The notes below the pieces were generated by a model. That model ran no database searches and was not told the DNA's origin. It saw nothing but the letters and a program-made list of their open reading frames with translations. Below are positions 1-6,033 of a stretch of DNA of 19,688 nt, piece by piece; the stretch's first letter is position 1, and every line of letters starts with the position of its first letter. A program made the translations under genes and the position numbers. The DNA is from an uncultured Lachnospiraceae bacterium (lineage in GTDB: Bacteria > Bacillota > Clostridia > Lachnospirales > Lachnospiraceae): positions 1 through 19,688 of the forward strand of contig CAMPAP010000121.1 of the NCBI GenBank assembly GCA_946631935.1. The letters run 5' to 3'.

Positions 1-623
1 AACTAAAAAAATGTCCGAGTATTATGGATAGAGTTCAGAGGGTTAAGTTATTTCGTTTATCGAGCGATAGAGCTAATACACATAAAGCAGCTGAAACACC
101 TACATTATTTGCAACTGTTCTTGAACTGTCGGGGGACTATGTTGCTATTCCGAAGGTGTCCTCACAAAACAGACGATATATACCAATGGATTATCTTTCG
201 AAGGATATAATCCCCGGTGATAAACTGTTTACAATGCCGAATGCCACTAAATATGAATTTGGTGTTCTTATGTCAAATGTTCATATGGCGTGGACACGTG
301 CGATTTGTGGAAGATTAAAAAGCGATTACAGTTATTCTAACACTTTGGTATATAACAATTTCCCCTGGCCTTCCCCTACGGAGGAGCAAAGGAAAAAGAT
401 AGAGGAGTCTGCTCAGGGAATACTTGATGCAAGAGCGTTATATCCGGACAGCAGTCTTGCAGATCTTTATGATCCGCTCACCATGCCAGTAGAATTACAG
501 AAAGCTCATCAGCAGAACGATATTGCTGTTATGAAAGCATACGGCTTTTATGGTAAGAATATGTCCGAAGCTGACTGTGTTGCCGAACTGATGAAGATGT
601 ATCAGGCATTAACTCAGAAATAA
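1..623 (+). CDS. MmeI-like (type IIL) restriction-modification protein, C-terminal part
   Basis: The reading frame is open to the left edge, so the ATG at 24 is internal and only the last ~207 residues are present. They match the end of MmeI-type single-chain restriction-methylases: the target-recognition region (PKVSSQNRRYIPMDYL, then FGVLMSNVHMAWTRAICGRL and KSDYSYSNTLVYNNFPWP) followed by the helical C-terminal tail (DARALYPDSSLADLYDPLTMP, then KAHQQND and a final MYQAL). The family combines a PD-(D/E)XK nuclease, an N6-adenine methylase and a recognition domain in one protein. The catalytic parts lie outside the window, so activity cannot be judged here. The gene ends 13 bases before the NERD stub, with a shared RBS-like aaaggag at its stop, so the two were probably one operon. 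Family assignment is from remembered sequence similarity and is strong. Confidence 0.85.
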   Translation, partial: LKKCPSIMDRVQRVKLFRLSSDRANTHKAAETPTLFATVLELSGDYVAIPKVSSQNRRYIPMDYLSKDIIPGDKLFTMPNATKYEFGVLMSNVHMAWTRAICGRLKSDYSYSNTLVYNNFPWPSPTEEQRKKIEESAQGILDARALYPDSSLADLYDPLTMPVELQKAHQQNDIAVMKAYGFYGKNMSEADCVAELMKMYQALTQK

Positions 624-636
624 AGGAGACTAGCTG

Positions 637-801
637 ATGTCTAAAGGTTGGATGGATAAAATCCTTGATAATATATTCACTGACGAGTGGGTTGGTAAGC
701 ATGGCGAAAAGCTTACTGAACGTGAGCTGAAGTTTGTTCAGCTGTTCGGTAGAAAAGGAAAGATCCTTAAAAATGTATATTTCTCGGAGATTTGGGACTA
801 G
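637..801 (+). pseudogene. Truncated NERD-domain (nuclease-related) protein stub
   Basis: This is a 54-codon frame starting at ATG 637 after aaaggag (622-628). The residues DEWVGKHGEKLTERELKFVQ and FGRKGKILKNVYF match the opening of NERD-domain proteins, which continue with a conserved section resembling PKENGETSEIDVIFI and a nuclease-like core. Here the frame turns into SEIWD and stops at 799-801, just where that core should begin. It therefore looks like the N-terminal remnant of a larger gene whose body was removed by deletion or recombination. It sits directly behind the restriction-methylase, a usual setting for NERD proteins. A tiny functional peptide cannot be excluded but nothing suggests one. 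Confidence 0.65.
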
Positions 802-822
802 ATGCTTGTTTTGGTGAATATT

Positions 823-850
823 TTGTAATTTGCTAAAAATACCATATAAT
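823..850 (+). promoter_or_regulatory. Candidate sigma-A promoter for the MNT/HEPN pair
   Basis: TTGTAA (823-828), a 16-base spacer and TATAAT (845-850) lie in AT-rich DNA 34 bases before the MNT start codon. The -10 box is perfect and the -35 box has 4 of 6 matches. It would let the toxin-antitoxin pair be transcribed apart from the decayed restriction locus upstream. Confidence 0.55.
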
Positions 851-883
851 AATATATATCCCGACAGAAAGGAGAAAAAGTTC

Positions 884-1171
884 ATGTTAAGCACAAATGA
901 AATTCGAGACAGCGTTACAAAAGCGGTCGTAGGATATCCTGTGAAAAGCATAAAAATGTTCGGATCATATGCCGAAGGAAATCAGACAGAAAACAGCGAT
1001 GTTGATCTGCTTGTTGAATTTTTTATGCCTCATGTTTCTCTCTTTACTATATCCGAGCTTCAAATAAAGCTTGAAGAATTGCTGGGAAAAGATGTGGATC
1101 TGATCCATGCGCCAATTCCTGAAGGATCATTGTTAGATATCAGAAAGACGGTAGATATATATGAAGCATAG
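884..1171 (+). CDS. mntA: MntA-like minimal nucleotidyltransferase (antitoxin of HEPN/MNT pair)
   Basis: This 95-residue protein has the polymerase-beta-type nucleotidyltransferase signature GS-x10-DxD: G27 S28 and then D39-V40-D41 (GSYAEGNQTENSDVDLLV), with a likely third acidic residue at D72 in KDVDLI. In characterised MntA-HepT systems this enzyme neutralises the HEPN toxin by adding AMP to a tyrosine beside the HEPN active site. The start at 884 is chosen over an upstream frame extension because aaaggag (868-873) lies at a good distance and the family begins here. It overlaps the HEPN gene by 11 bases, as is typical for co-translated pairs. All expected catalytic residues look intact. 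Confidence 0.88.
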   Translation: MLSTNEIRDSVTKAVVGYPVKSIKMFGSYAEGNQTENSDVDLLVEFFMPHVSLFTISELQIKLEELLGKDVDLIHAPIPEGSLLDIRKTVDIYEA

Positions 1172-1514
1172 AGACTATACCATTATAAAGAAAATCGTCA
1201 GTGAAATAGACATGGCAAATGACCTTTTGGGGGATATGATTCTTGAAGCCTTTGAAGGCGACGAAAAAACCAAAAGAGCTGTTTGCATGACGGTTATTAA
1301 TATCGGTGAACTTGTAAAGAATATAACCGATGAAACCCGTGATAAATATAAAGAGCTGCCTTGGAAAGTTGCTGCAGGGTTCCGAGATATTGCGGCGCAT
1401 AAATATCAGACATTGCAAATGGGAGATGTTTTCAACACCCTGAAGGAGGATTTTCCTTCTTTTAGAGATCAGCTACAGCATATAATTGATACTGAAACTG
1501 ATGAATTTGTTTAA
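1161..1514 (+). CDS. hepT: HepT-like HEPN ribonuclease toxin (DUF86 family)
   Basis: This 117-residue, probably all-helical protein carries the HEPN active-site motif RX4HXY as R75-DIAA-H80-K-Y82 near the end of its predicted helical bundle. In the family R and H form the RNase site in a dimer, and the tyrosine is the residue AMPylated by the MNT partner. Other family-like segments are NIGELVKNI (47-55) and LPWKVAAGFRD (66-76). The start codon lies inside the end of mntA (ATG at 1161, with only a weak RBS), which suggests translational coupling and keeps antitoxin and toxin linked. The toxin looks intact. Confidence 0.88.
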   Translation: MKHRDYTIIKKIVSEIDMANDLLGDMILEAFEGDEKTKRAVCMTVINIGELVKNITDETRDKYKELPWKVAAGFRDIAAHKYQTLQMGDVFNTLKEDFPSFRDQLQHIIDTETDEFV

Positions 1515-1545
1515 TGCTAATCGGTTTGTTTTAGACAGAGAAAAT

Positions 1546-1580
1546 AACACCAAGTCCATTATATAAAGGGGCTTGGTGTT
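1546..1580 (+). terminator. Hairpin after the MNT/HEPN pair, possible terminator
   Basis: aacaccaagtcc (1546-1557) can pair with gggcttggtgtt (1569-1580): twelve pairs including one G-U, with an 11-base loop. No clean T-run follows, only tgctttggtgttt. The right arm's ttggtgttt recurs at 1585-1593, so the left arm has two possible partners. It may be a weak terminator or an mRNA-stabilising stem. Confidence 0.45.
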
Positions 1581-1611
1581 TGCTTTGGTGTTTAATATCT
1601 AAATCCAGAGA

Positions 1612-1640
1612 AAAAAGAACCCTTTCCGGGTTCTTTTTCT
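1612..1640. terminator. Bidirectional Rho-independent terminator
   Basis: A perfect 11-base stem aaaaagaaccc / gggttcttttt (1612-1622 with 1628-1638) with loop tttcc. A-rich and T-rich arms flank the GC core, so it can act in either direction. It separates the MNT/HEPN transcript from the Phd-fusion operon. Confidence 0.8.
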
Positions 1641-1649
1641 GTCCCAATA

Positions 1650-1678
1650 TTGCGTATTGCCTATTTAAATGGTATTAT
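1650..1678 (+). promoter_or_regulatory. Candidate promoter of the Phd-fusion operon
   Basis: TTGCGT (1650-1655), a 17-base spacer and TATTAT (1673-1678). The start of transcription would fall near 1685, on the first of three GTAC boxes. The -35 box is weak (3 of 6). Confidence 0.5.
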
Positions 1679-1679
1679 C

Positions 1680-1709
1680 AGTACATAAAAACGTACTAAA
1701 AACCGTACT
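1680..1709 (+). promoter_or_regulatory. Three GTAC boxes at 12-bp steps, candidate autoregulatory operator
   Basis: GTAC occurs at 1681-1684, 1693-1696 and 1705-1708, exactly 12 bases apart, as AGTACA, CGTACT and CGTACT, separated by A-rich stretches; the last two units form an imperfect direct repeat (taaaaacgtac / taaaaaccgtac). E. coli YefM is known to bind TGTACA-cored sites, and these boxes sit between the -10 box and the RBS of a gene whose product begins with a Phd/YefM-like domain. Autorepression is inferred, not shown. Confidence 0.5.
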
Positions 1710-1726
1710 TAAATGGGAGTGCTAAA

Positions 1727-2281
1727 ATGCTTATAGCAAAGCAGATGGATATAAGATCCAATATAAAAAAATATTTCGATATGGCATTTGAAGGGGAAGC
1801 CATCGTGGTTCCCAGGAAAATGGAAAGAAATGTAGTTATCATATCTGAAAACGAATACAACAGACTTATCGCTGAAAGTCATATTGAAACCTATGCCCGG
1901 GGTGTTGCAAAAAACAGAGCAAAGAATAAGACGGTAAAATCCGGGGAAGTTCTTAAGCACAATTTGGACAAACTTGAAACCATCGGGTCGATGAAGGCAA
2001 ACTGGAACGGTAACGGAGCCCCGGCATTTTCCGGCAAGCTTATTGAAAAAGCAAAAAAACTGATAAAAAAACTGTTTATTCAGCCTGAAGTATTTCCTAC
2101 TGCACTGGGAACCATTCAATTGGAATATGACAACGCCAGAAGAGATCATATGGAGATTGAAATAGGGCTGACTAAAGATGCAGAGGTTTTTACGGTTTTA
2201 TATAATGGCGAAGAAAGGCTTGAGACAATTGCTTCGGACAATGATTCAATAAACAGATTAGTGGGTGAATTCTATGGATGA
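1727..2281 (+). CDS. Phd/YefM-type antitoxin N-terminus fused to an uncharacterised NWNGxGA domain
   Basis: The 184-residue product starts at ATG 1727, eight bases after tgggag (1714-1719). Residues ~5-50 (MDIRSNIKKYFDMAFEGEAI, then VVIISENEYNRLI) read as a Phd/YefM DNA-binding antitoxin domain. A basic linker follows (ARGVAKNRAKNKTVK). Residues ~81-184 form a second domain opening with MKANWNGNGAPAFS and containing IQPEVFPTALGTIQLEYDN. That segment resembles a widespread small domain of unknown function (WDGYGA-like) seen as a stand-alone protein in many bacteria. Normal Phd antitoxins are ~80-90 residues and end in a toxin-binding tail; here the tail position is taken by the extra domain. 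The gene overlaps the next by 8 bases, as in toxin-antitoxin operons. The N-terminal call is fairly sure; the role of the C-terminal domain is unknown. Confidence 0.75.
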   Translation: MLIAKQMDIRSNIKKYFDMAFEGEAIVVPRKMERNVVIISENEYNRLIAESHIETYARGVAKNRAKNKTVKSGEVLKHNLDKLETIGSMKANWNGNGAPAFSGKLIEKAKKLIKKLFIQPEVFPTALGTIQLEYDNARRDHMEIEIGLTKDAEVFTVLYNGEERLETIASDNDSINRLVGEFYG

Positions 2282-2654
2282 ACATTTTGATAATACCGAG
2301 AAATTATACAGAGCGGTTTATCCTCCGGAAGTTGCGGATATTTTCTGGAAAAAAGACGGGTCTATTTCTTCAGCTGCATTTGCCGATCCTAAGGGACTTT
2401 CTGTTGAACGTGGAGATCATCGTGAAGATGTGATCGTACTTGATTCCATGAGGAGAAGATTTTCTGGACACATTATTTCCTTGTATGTAAAAAACTGCGT
2501 GGATACGGGGGCGGTTGTAAAATATTTGCCTTTAAGAAAAGATAAGTATCATTCAGAAATCCATGGAAGTGAGTCGGTTCGGCTTTTATCAAAGTCCCAG
2601 AGAAGATATCTTGCCGTAAAGGCTGTAATTATGACTCCGAGACCTTTGGTGTAA
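2274..2654 (+). CDS. Unrecognised small protein, candidate partner (possible toxin) of the Phd fusion
   Basis: This is a 126-residue soluble, charged protein. ATG 2274 is preferred over an in-frame GTG at 2265 because gtgggtg (2261-2267) is a plausible RBS only for the ATG. ATGGATGA gives an 8-base overlap with the upstream stop, so the two are translated together. Notable segments are LYRAVYPPEVADIFWK (11-26), ISSAAFADPKGLSVERG (31-47) and a basic region near the end (LSKSQRRYLAVKA). I recall similar short proteins beside WDGYGA-type proteins but know no assigned activity. No membrane segment and no nuclease motif that I can name is visible. Toxin status is inferred from position alone. Confidence 0.6.
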   Translation: MDEHFDNTEKLYRAVYPPEVADIFWKKDGSISSAAFADPKGLSVERGDHREDVIVLDSMRRRFSGHIISLYVKNCVDTGAVVKYLPLRKDKYHSEIHGSESVRLLSKSQRRYLAVKAVIMTPRPLV

Positions 2655-2681
2655 ACACAGATTTTTAAGGAATAACCGGTT

Positions 2682-3923
2682 ATGAAAGACAGTTTTGAAC
2701 GATATGACATGAAAGCGCCTCCGGTACGCACCAAATGGTACTTAAGGCCTCTCACATACATCTTAAGTGCACCGGATGTAAGAAAACACCGGTGTATCAT
2801 CACAAAGACGGGGACTGAAGGGCTAAAGCCCCCCTTTGTTCTTTTGTGCAATCATAATGCTTTTATGGATTTTAAGGTTGCCACCAAGGCGATCTTTCCC
2901 TGGAGAGCAAATTATGTCGTTGCCATCGACGGGTTCATCGGCAGAGAAAAGCTTCTCAGAAATGTGGGATGTATCTGCAAGAGAAAGTTTACAAACGATA
3001 CGATTCTTATTAGGCAGCTTGTGCGCACCGTCAAAAACGGAGATGTTGCCGTGATATACCCTGAGGCAAGGTATTCTCTGTGTGGAACTACTGCAGTCCT
3101 GCCTAAAAGTCTCGGTAAGCTCTGTAAGCTTCTTGGAGTTCCGGTGGTTACTCTTATCTGCCATGGTCATCACGTCAATTCACCTTTCTGGAACCTCCAT
3201 GACAGGGGCGTCAAGCCTACGGAGGCAGAGTTTTCTCTTTTATATTCGGCAGAAGGGTTAAAAAACGCATCCCCCGATGAGATCAACACAAGGATCGCCA
3301 AGGCCTTTGAATATGATGATTTTGCCTGGCAAAAGGAGCGCGGGATCAAGGTCACATATAAAGGAAGAGCCGAAGGACTTCATAAGGTCTTATATCAGTG
3401 TCCTGCGTGTAAGACTGAATTTAAGATGTCTTCAAAAGGAACGATCCTTAAATGCGATGCATGCAAAAAAGAATGGGAAATGACTGAACTTGGTGAACTT
3501 CAGGCTCTAAACGGTGAGACCGAATTCTCTCATATACCTGACTGGTATGAATGGGAGAGAAAAAATGTCAGAGCCGAAGTCCTGACAGGAACCTATTCAA
3601 GCGGAGAGCTCCCTGTAAGGGTCGATTCGCTTCCTAATGCCAAAAAATTTATTTCTCTTGGAACGGGAATTATGATCCATGATATGGAAGGCTTCAAAGT
3701 AAGGGTTACCGACAGTGACGGTGACGTACATGAGATGATAAAGACCGTTCCTTCTATGTACTCATGCCATATCGAATATGAATATCTTGGAAAGTACGGG
3801 GACTGTGTAGATCTGAATACACTGACGGATACCTGGTACACATATCCGGACCCTTCCAAATGTGATTTTTCGGTGACTAAGATGGCTCTTGCCACCGAAG
3901 AATTATATTTTGCCCGTAAATGA
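2682..3923 (+). CDS. Lysophospholipid acyltransferase (PlsC-like) with C-terminal zinc ribbon
   Basis: The 413-residue protein begins with a PlsC/LPLAT domain. Acyltransferase motif I is NHNAFMD (57-63), giving the HX4D catalytic pair H58/D63. The acceptor-binding motif appears as PEARYS (127-132), where most relatives have PEGTRS. A four-cysteine ribbon follows, CPAC (240-243) and CDAC (258-261), probably binding zinc, and then ~150 residues of beta-rich sequence that I cannot assign. Known family members acylate lysophosphatidic acid or related lysolipids at the membrane; the substrate here is unknown. It lacks an obvious long N-terminal membrane anchor. The RBS aagga lies ~10 bases before ATG 2682. 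It sits 27 bases after the toxin-antitoxin-like pair and may be co-transcribed, but it is separated from the sugar operon by a promoter. Confidence 0.82.
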   Translation: MKDSFERYDMKAPPVRTKWYLRPLTYILSAPDVRKHRCIITKTGTEGLKPPFVLLCNHNAFMDFKVATKAIFPWRANYVVAIDGFIGREKLLRNVGCICKRKFTNDTILIRQLVRTVKNGDVAVIYPEARYSLCGTTAVLPKSLGKLCKLLGVPVVTLICHGHHVNSPFWNLHDRGVKPTEAEFSLLYSAEGLKNASPDEINTRIAKAFEYDDFAWQKERGIKVTYKGRAEGLHKVLYQCPACKTEFKMSSKGTILKCDACKKEWEMTELGELQALNGETEFSHIPDWYEWERKNVRAEVLTGTYSSGELPVRVDSLPNAKKFISLGTGIMIHDMEGFKVRVTDSDGDVHEMIKTVPSMYSCHIEYEYLGKYGDCVDLNTLTDTWYTYPDPSKCDFSVTKMALATEELYFARK

Positions 3924-3943
3924 TCCCGTAAACATCCTCTTTC

Positions 3944-3972
3944 TTGATATAATCCCCGAAATATCATAAAAT
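3944..3972 (+). promoter_or_regulatory. Strong promoter of the nucleotide-sugar operon
   Basis: TTGATA (3944-3949), exactly 17 bases, TAAAAT (3967-3972): five of six matches in each box at ideal spacing. Transcription would start near 3979 and leave a ~65-base leader before ATG 4044. Following genes to 11698 are separated by at most ~20 bases or overlap, so this probably drives them all. Confidence 0.7.
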
Positions 3973-4043
3973 ATAGAAGAATATGTGCCGCTATGGGCGG
4001 ACAAGAAATCGTTATCCGTTTACATGTAAATGAGAGGTGCGAT

Positions 4044-4802
4044 ATGGCAAAAAAGGTTAATTATCCCATAGTCGTAAGACTTGAAGATATCTGCCCCACA
4101 ATGGACATGGAAAAATTCAATCTGTTCAGGAATTTTTTTGATGAAAACGGGATCAAGCCGCTTCTTTGCGTAGTTCCGGACAATAAGGATCCCAAGCTGG
4201 TAAAGAGCACTTTTAATCAGGATTTCTGGAAACTCATCAGAGAGCTGAAGGAAGATGGATACGGTATCGCAATGCACGGAACCCATCACCTTGCAACGGG
4301 CAAGAGCCTGGGAATGATCTCAGGCGATGTTCCCACCGAATATGCGGGTATGAGTTATGAATCACAGCTGAAAAAATTAAGAGAAGGAAAGCATGCCCTT
4401 GCACAGCTCGGGCTTGATACGGAGGTTTTTGCGGCTCCGAATCATTCTTATGACAGGAATACCTTAAAGGCATGCAAAAAACTGGGTCTTAAATACATAT
4501 CGGACGGAATGAGCAAAAAGCCCTATATGCTTGAGGGGGTAAAATGCATCCCCCTTTCACCGTCATGGAAGCATCATAAAAGCGGTCTCCTGACCATGTG
4601 CATATATCCCGGTAATGAGAATCTTGACGGCAGGGAGACGATCTTCGAATTCTTAAGAGAGAATCTCGTAAACGTCATTACATTTGAAGAAGCCTGCCGG
4701 TTCAAGGCTACAGGCTACCGTCTCGCCCAGTTTTCCGAAAGGCGCAACATAAGAAGATATAACCGCATCAGGGCAAAAGAAAGAAGAAGCGAAGAGGACT
4801 GA
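4044..4802 (+). CDS. DUF2334 polysaccharide deacetylase-like protein
   Basis: A 252-residue cytoplasmic-looking protein with a deacetylase-type fold. The opening strand VVRLEDICP carries E14/D15 where the family has its metal and catalytic aspartate. MHGTHH supplies H78 and H82 as an HxxxH pair, and APNHSYD (~133-139) and TFEEA near the end fit later strands of the barrel. The family is distantly related to NodB/CE4 enzymes that remove N-acetyl groups from glycans, but activity has rarely been shown for DUF2334 members. ATG 4044 is chosen because gagagg (4032-4037) precedes it; an in-frame ATG at 3993 has no RBS. The last ~25 residues are strongly basic (ERRNIRRYNRIRAKERR), a possible nucleic-acid or membrane-surface contact. 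It is the first gene of the sugar operon. Confidence 0.75.
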   Translation: MAKKVNYPIVVRLEDICPTMDMEKFNLFRNFFDENGIKPLLCVVPDNKDPKLVKSTFNQDFWKLIRELKEDGYGIAMHGTHHLATGKSLGMISGDVPTEYAGMSYESQLKKLREGKHALAQLGLDTEVFAAPNHSYDRNTLKACKKLGLKYISDGMSKKPYMLEGVKCIPLSPSWKHHKSGLLTMCIYPGNENLDGRETIFEFLRENLVNVITFEEACRFKATGYRLAQFSERRNIRRYNRIRAKERRSEED

Positions 4803-4821
4803 CTCTTTGGAGGAGCATAAA

Positions 4822-6018
4822 ATGGATTTACCGGCAATACTTGGCGGAACTCCCGTAAGGGATGAAAAAATATATTACGGCAGACAGTGGATTTCCGAAG
4901 AGGATATAAAGGCTGTGGCGGATGTCCTTGCAGGCCCCTATATCACCTGCGGCCCCAATGTCACTGAAGCTGAAAGAAAACTGGAACGCTATACGGGAGC
5001 ACGGCATGCTGTTGTTGTCAACAGCGGAACCAGTGCTCTTCATTGTGCATGTATCGCTGCCGGTATAGGTGAGGGGGATGAGGTCATCACAACTCCCCTG
5101 ACATTTGCGGCAAGTGCAAACTGTGCGCTTTACTGCGGGGCAAAGCCTGTTTTTGCAGACATTGATCCCGGGACTTATAATATCGATCCTGACAGTATCA
5201 GGGAGCATATAACGGACAGGACCAAAGCTGTTGTGGCCGTGGATTTTACCGGACAGGTTGTTAAGGCTCGCGAGATACGCAAAATCTGCGATGAGCACGG
5301 GCTTGTATTTATCGAGGATGCGGCTCATTCCATAGGCTCTAAGTATGACGGCAAAAATGTCGGAACCCTTGCGGATATGACCTGTTTTTCCTTCCATCCT
5401 GTGAAGACGGTAACTGCAGGAGAAGGCGGAGCGATACTTACAGATGATGAGGGGCTTTATAAAAAGCTTGTTCTTGCACATGCCCACGGAATAACAAGGG
5501 ATGAATCCGAGATGCTTGAAGCTCCCCATGAGGGAATGTGGTATTACGAGATGATCTCTCTCGGATATAATTACAGGATGACCGATTTTCAGGCTGCGCT
5601 TTTAATAAGTCAGCTGGGAAGGATAGATGAGTTTATACGCCGCCGCAAGGAGATCGTCAAAAGATATGATGAGGCCTTTAAGGATCTTCCGGGGATCATT
5701 GTTCAAAAGGAGATCCCCGAGTCCGATACATCAAGGCATTTATATATCATCAGACTTGACCTTGAAAAACTAAAATGTACCCGCAGGGAATTCTTTGATG
5801 CAATGAGTGCGGAGAATGTCCAGTGCCAGATCCATTATGTTCCGGTGTACTGGTTTCCTTACTACAAGAGTCTTGGGTATGAAAGGGGACTGTGTCCCAA
5901 TGCCGAGGAAGTATATAAAGGCATTATGAGTATTCCTCTCTATCCCGCAATGACCGATAAGGATGTGGAAGATACCATCACCGCAGTTAAAAAGCTTACT
6001 GCATACTATCTTAAATGA
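4822..6018 (+). CDS. DegT/DnrJ/EryC1-family sugar aminotransferase, candidate GDP-perosamine synthase
   Basis: This 398-residue PLP enzyme is of normal length for nucleotide-sugar aminotransferases. The PLP lysine is K195 in SFHPVKTVTAGEGGAI, with D166 in EDAAHS for the pyridine nitrogen and the phosphate-binding NSGTSALH near residue 68. Sequence style (TTPLTFAASANCALYCGAKP, then FADIDPGTYNIDP) is close to the PseC/Per branch that makes 4-amino-4,6-dideoxy sugars. With gmd and manC directly downstream, the simplest substrate is GDP-4-keto-6-deoxy-D-mannose, giving GDP-perosamine with glutamate as amino donor. That is inferred from context; a PseC-like UDP-sugar substrate is the alternative, but no PseB dehydratase is nearby. 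ATG 4822 is taken because ggagga (4809-4814) fits it, not the TTG at 4807. Confidence 0.85.
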   Translation: MDLPAILGGTPVRDEKIYYGRQWISEEDIKAVADVLAGPYITCGPNVTEAERKLERYTGARHAVVVNSGTSALHCACIAAGIGEGDEVITTPLTFAASANCALYCGAKPVFADIDPGTYNIDPDSIREHITDRTKAVVAVDFTGQVVKAREIRKICDEHGLVFIEDAAHSIGSKYDGKNVGTLADMTCFSFHPVKTVTAGEGGAILTDDEGLYKKLVLAHAHGITRDESEMLEAPHEGMWYYEMISLGYNYRMTDFQAALLISQLGRIDEFIRRRKEIVKRYDEAFKDLPGIIVQKEIPESDTSRHLYIIRLDLEKLKCTRREFFDAMSAENVQCQIHYVPVYWFPYYKSLGYERGLCPNAEEVYKGIMSIPLYPAMTDKDVEDTITAVKKLTAYYLK

Positions 6019-6033
6019 TCGGAGAATTATCAG

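Noticed and set aside
1680..1709. The repeated GTAC units as a tiny CRISPR-like or phage attachment repeat
   Set aside because: The units are too short, there are only three, and they sit precisely at a promoter, so an operator explains them better.
4807..4821. TTG start giving a five-residue longer aminotransferase
   Set aside because: The TTG overlaps the ggagga ribosome binding site that correctly spaces the ATG at 4822.
4828..5529. 233-codon open frame on the minus strand opposite the aminotransferase gene
   Set aside because: It lies wholly within a well-conserved gene, its residues show no known domain, and no RBS or promoter precedes it.
4822..6018. Assignment of the aminotransferase as PseC of pseudaminic acid (flagellin) synthesis
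   Set aside because: The sequence style allows it, but no pseB, pseG, pseI or flagellar gene is present, while gmd and manC are adjacent.
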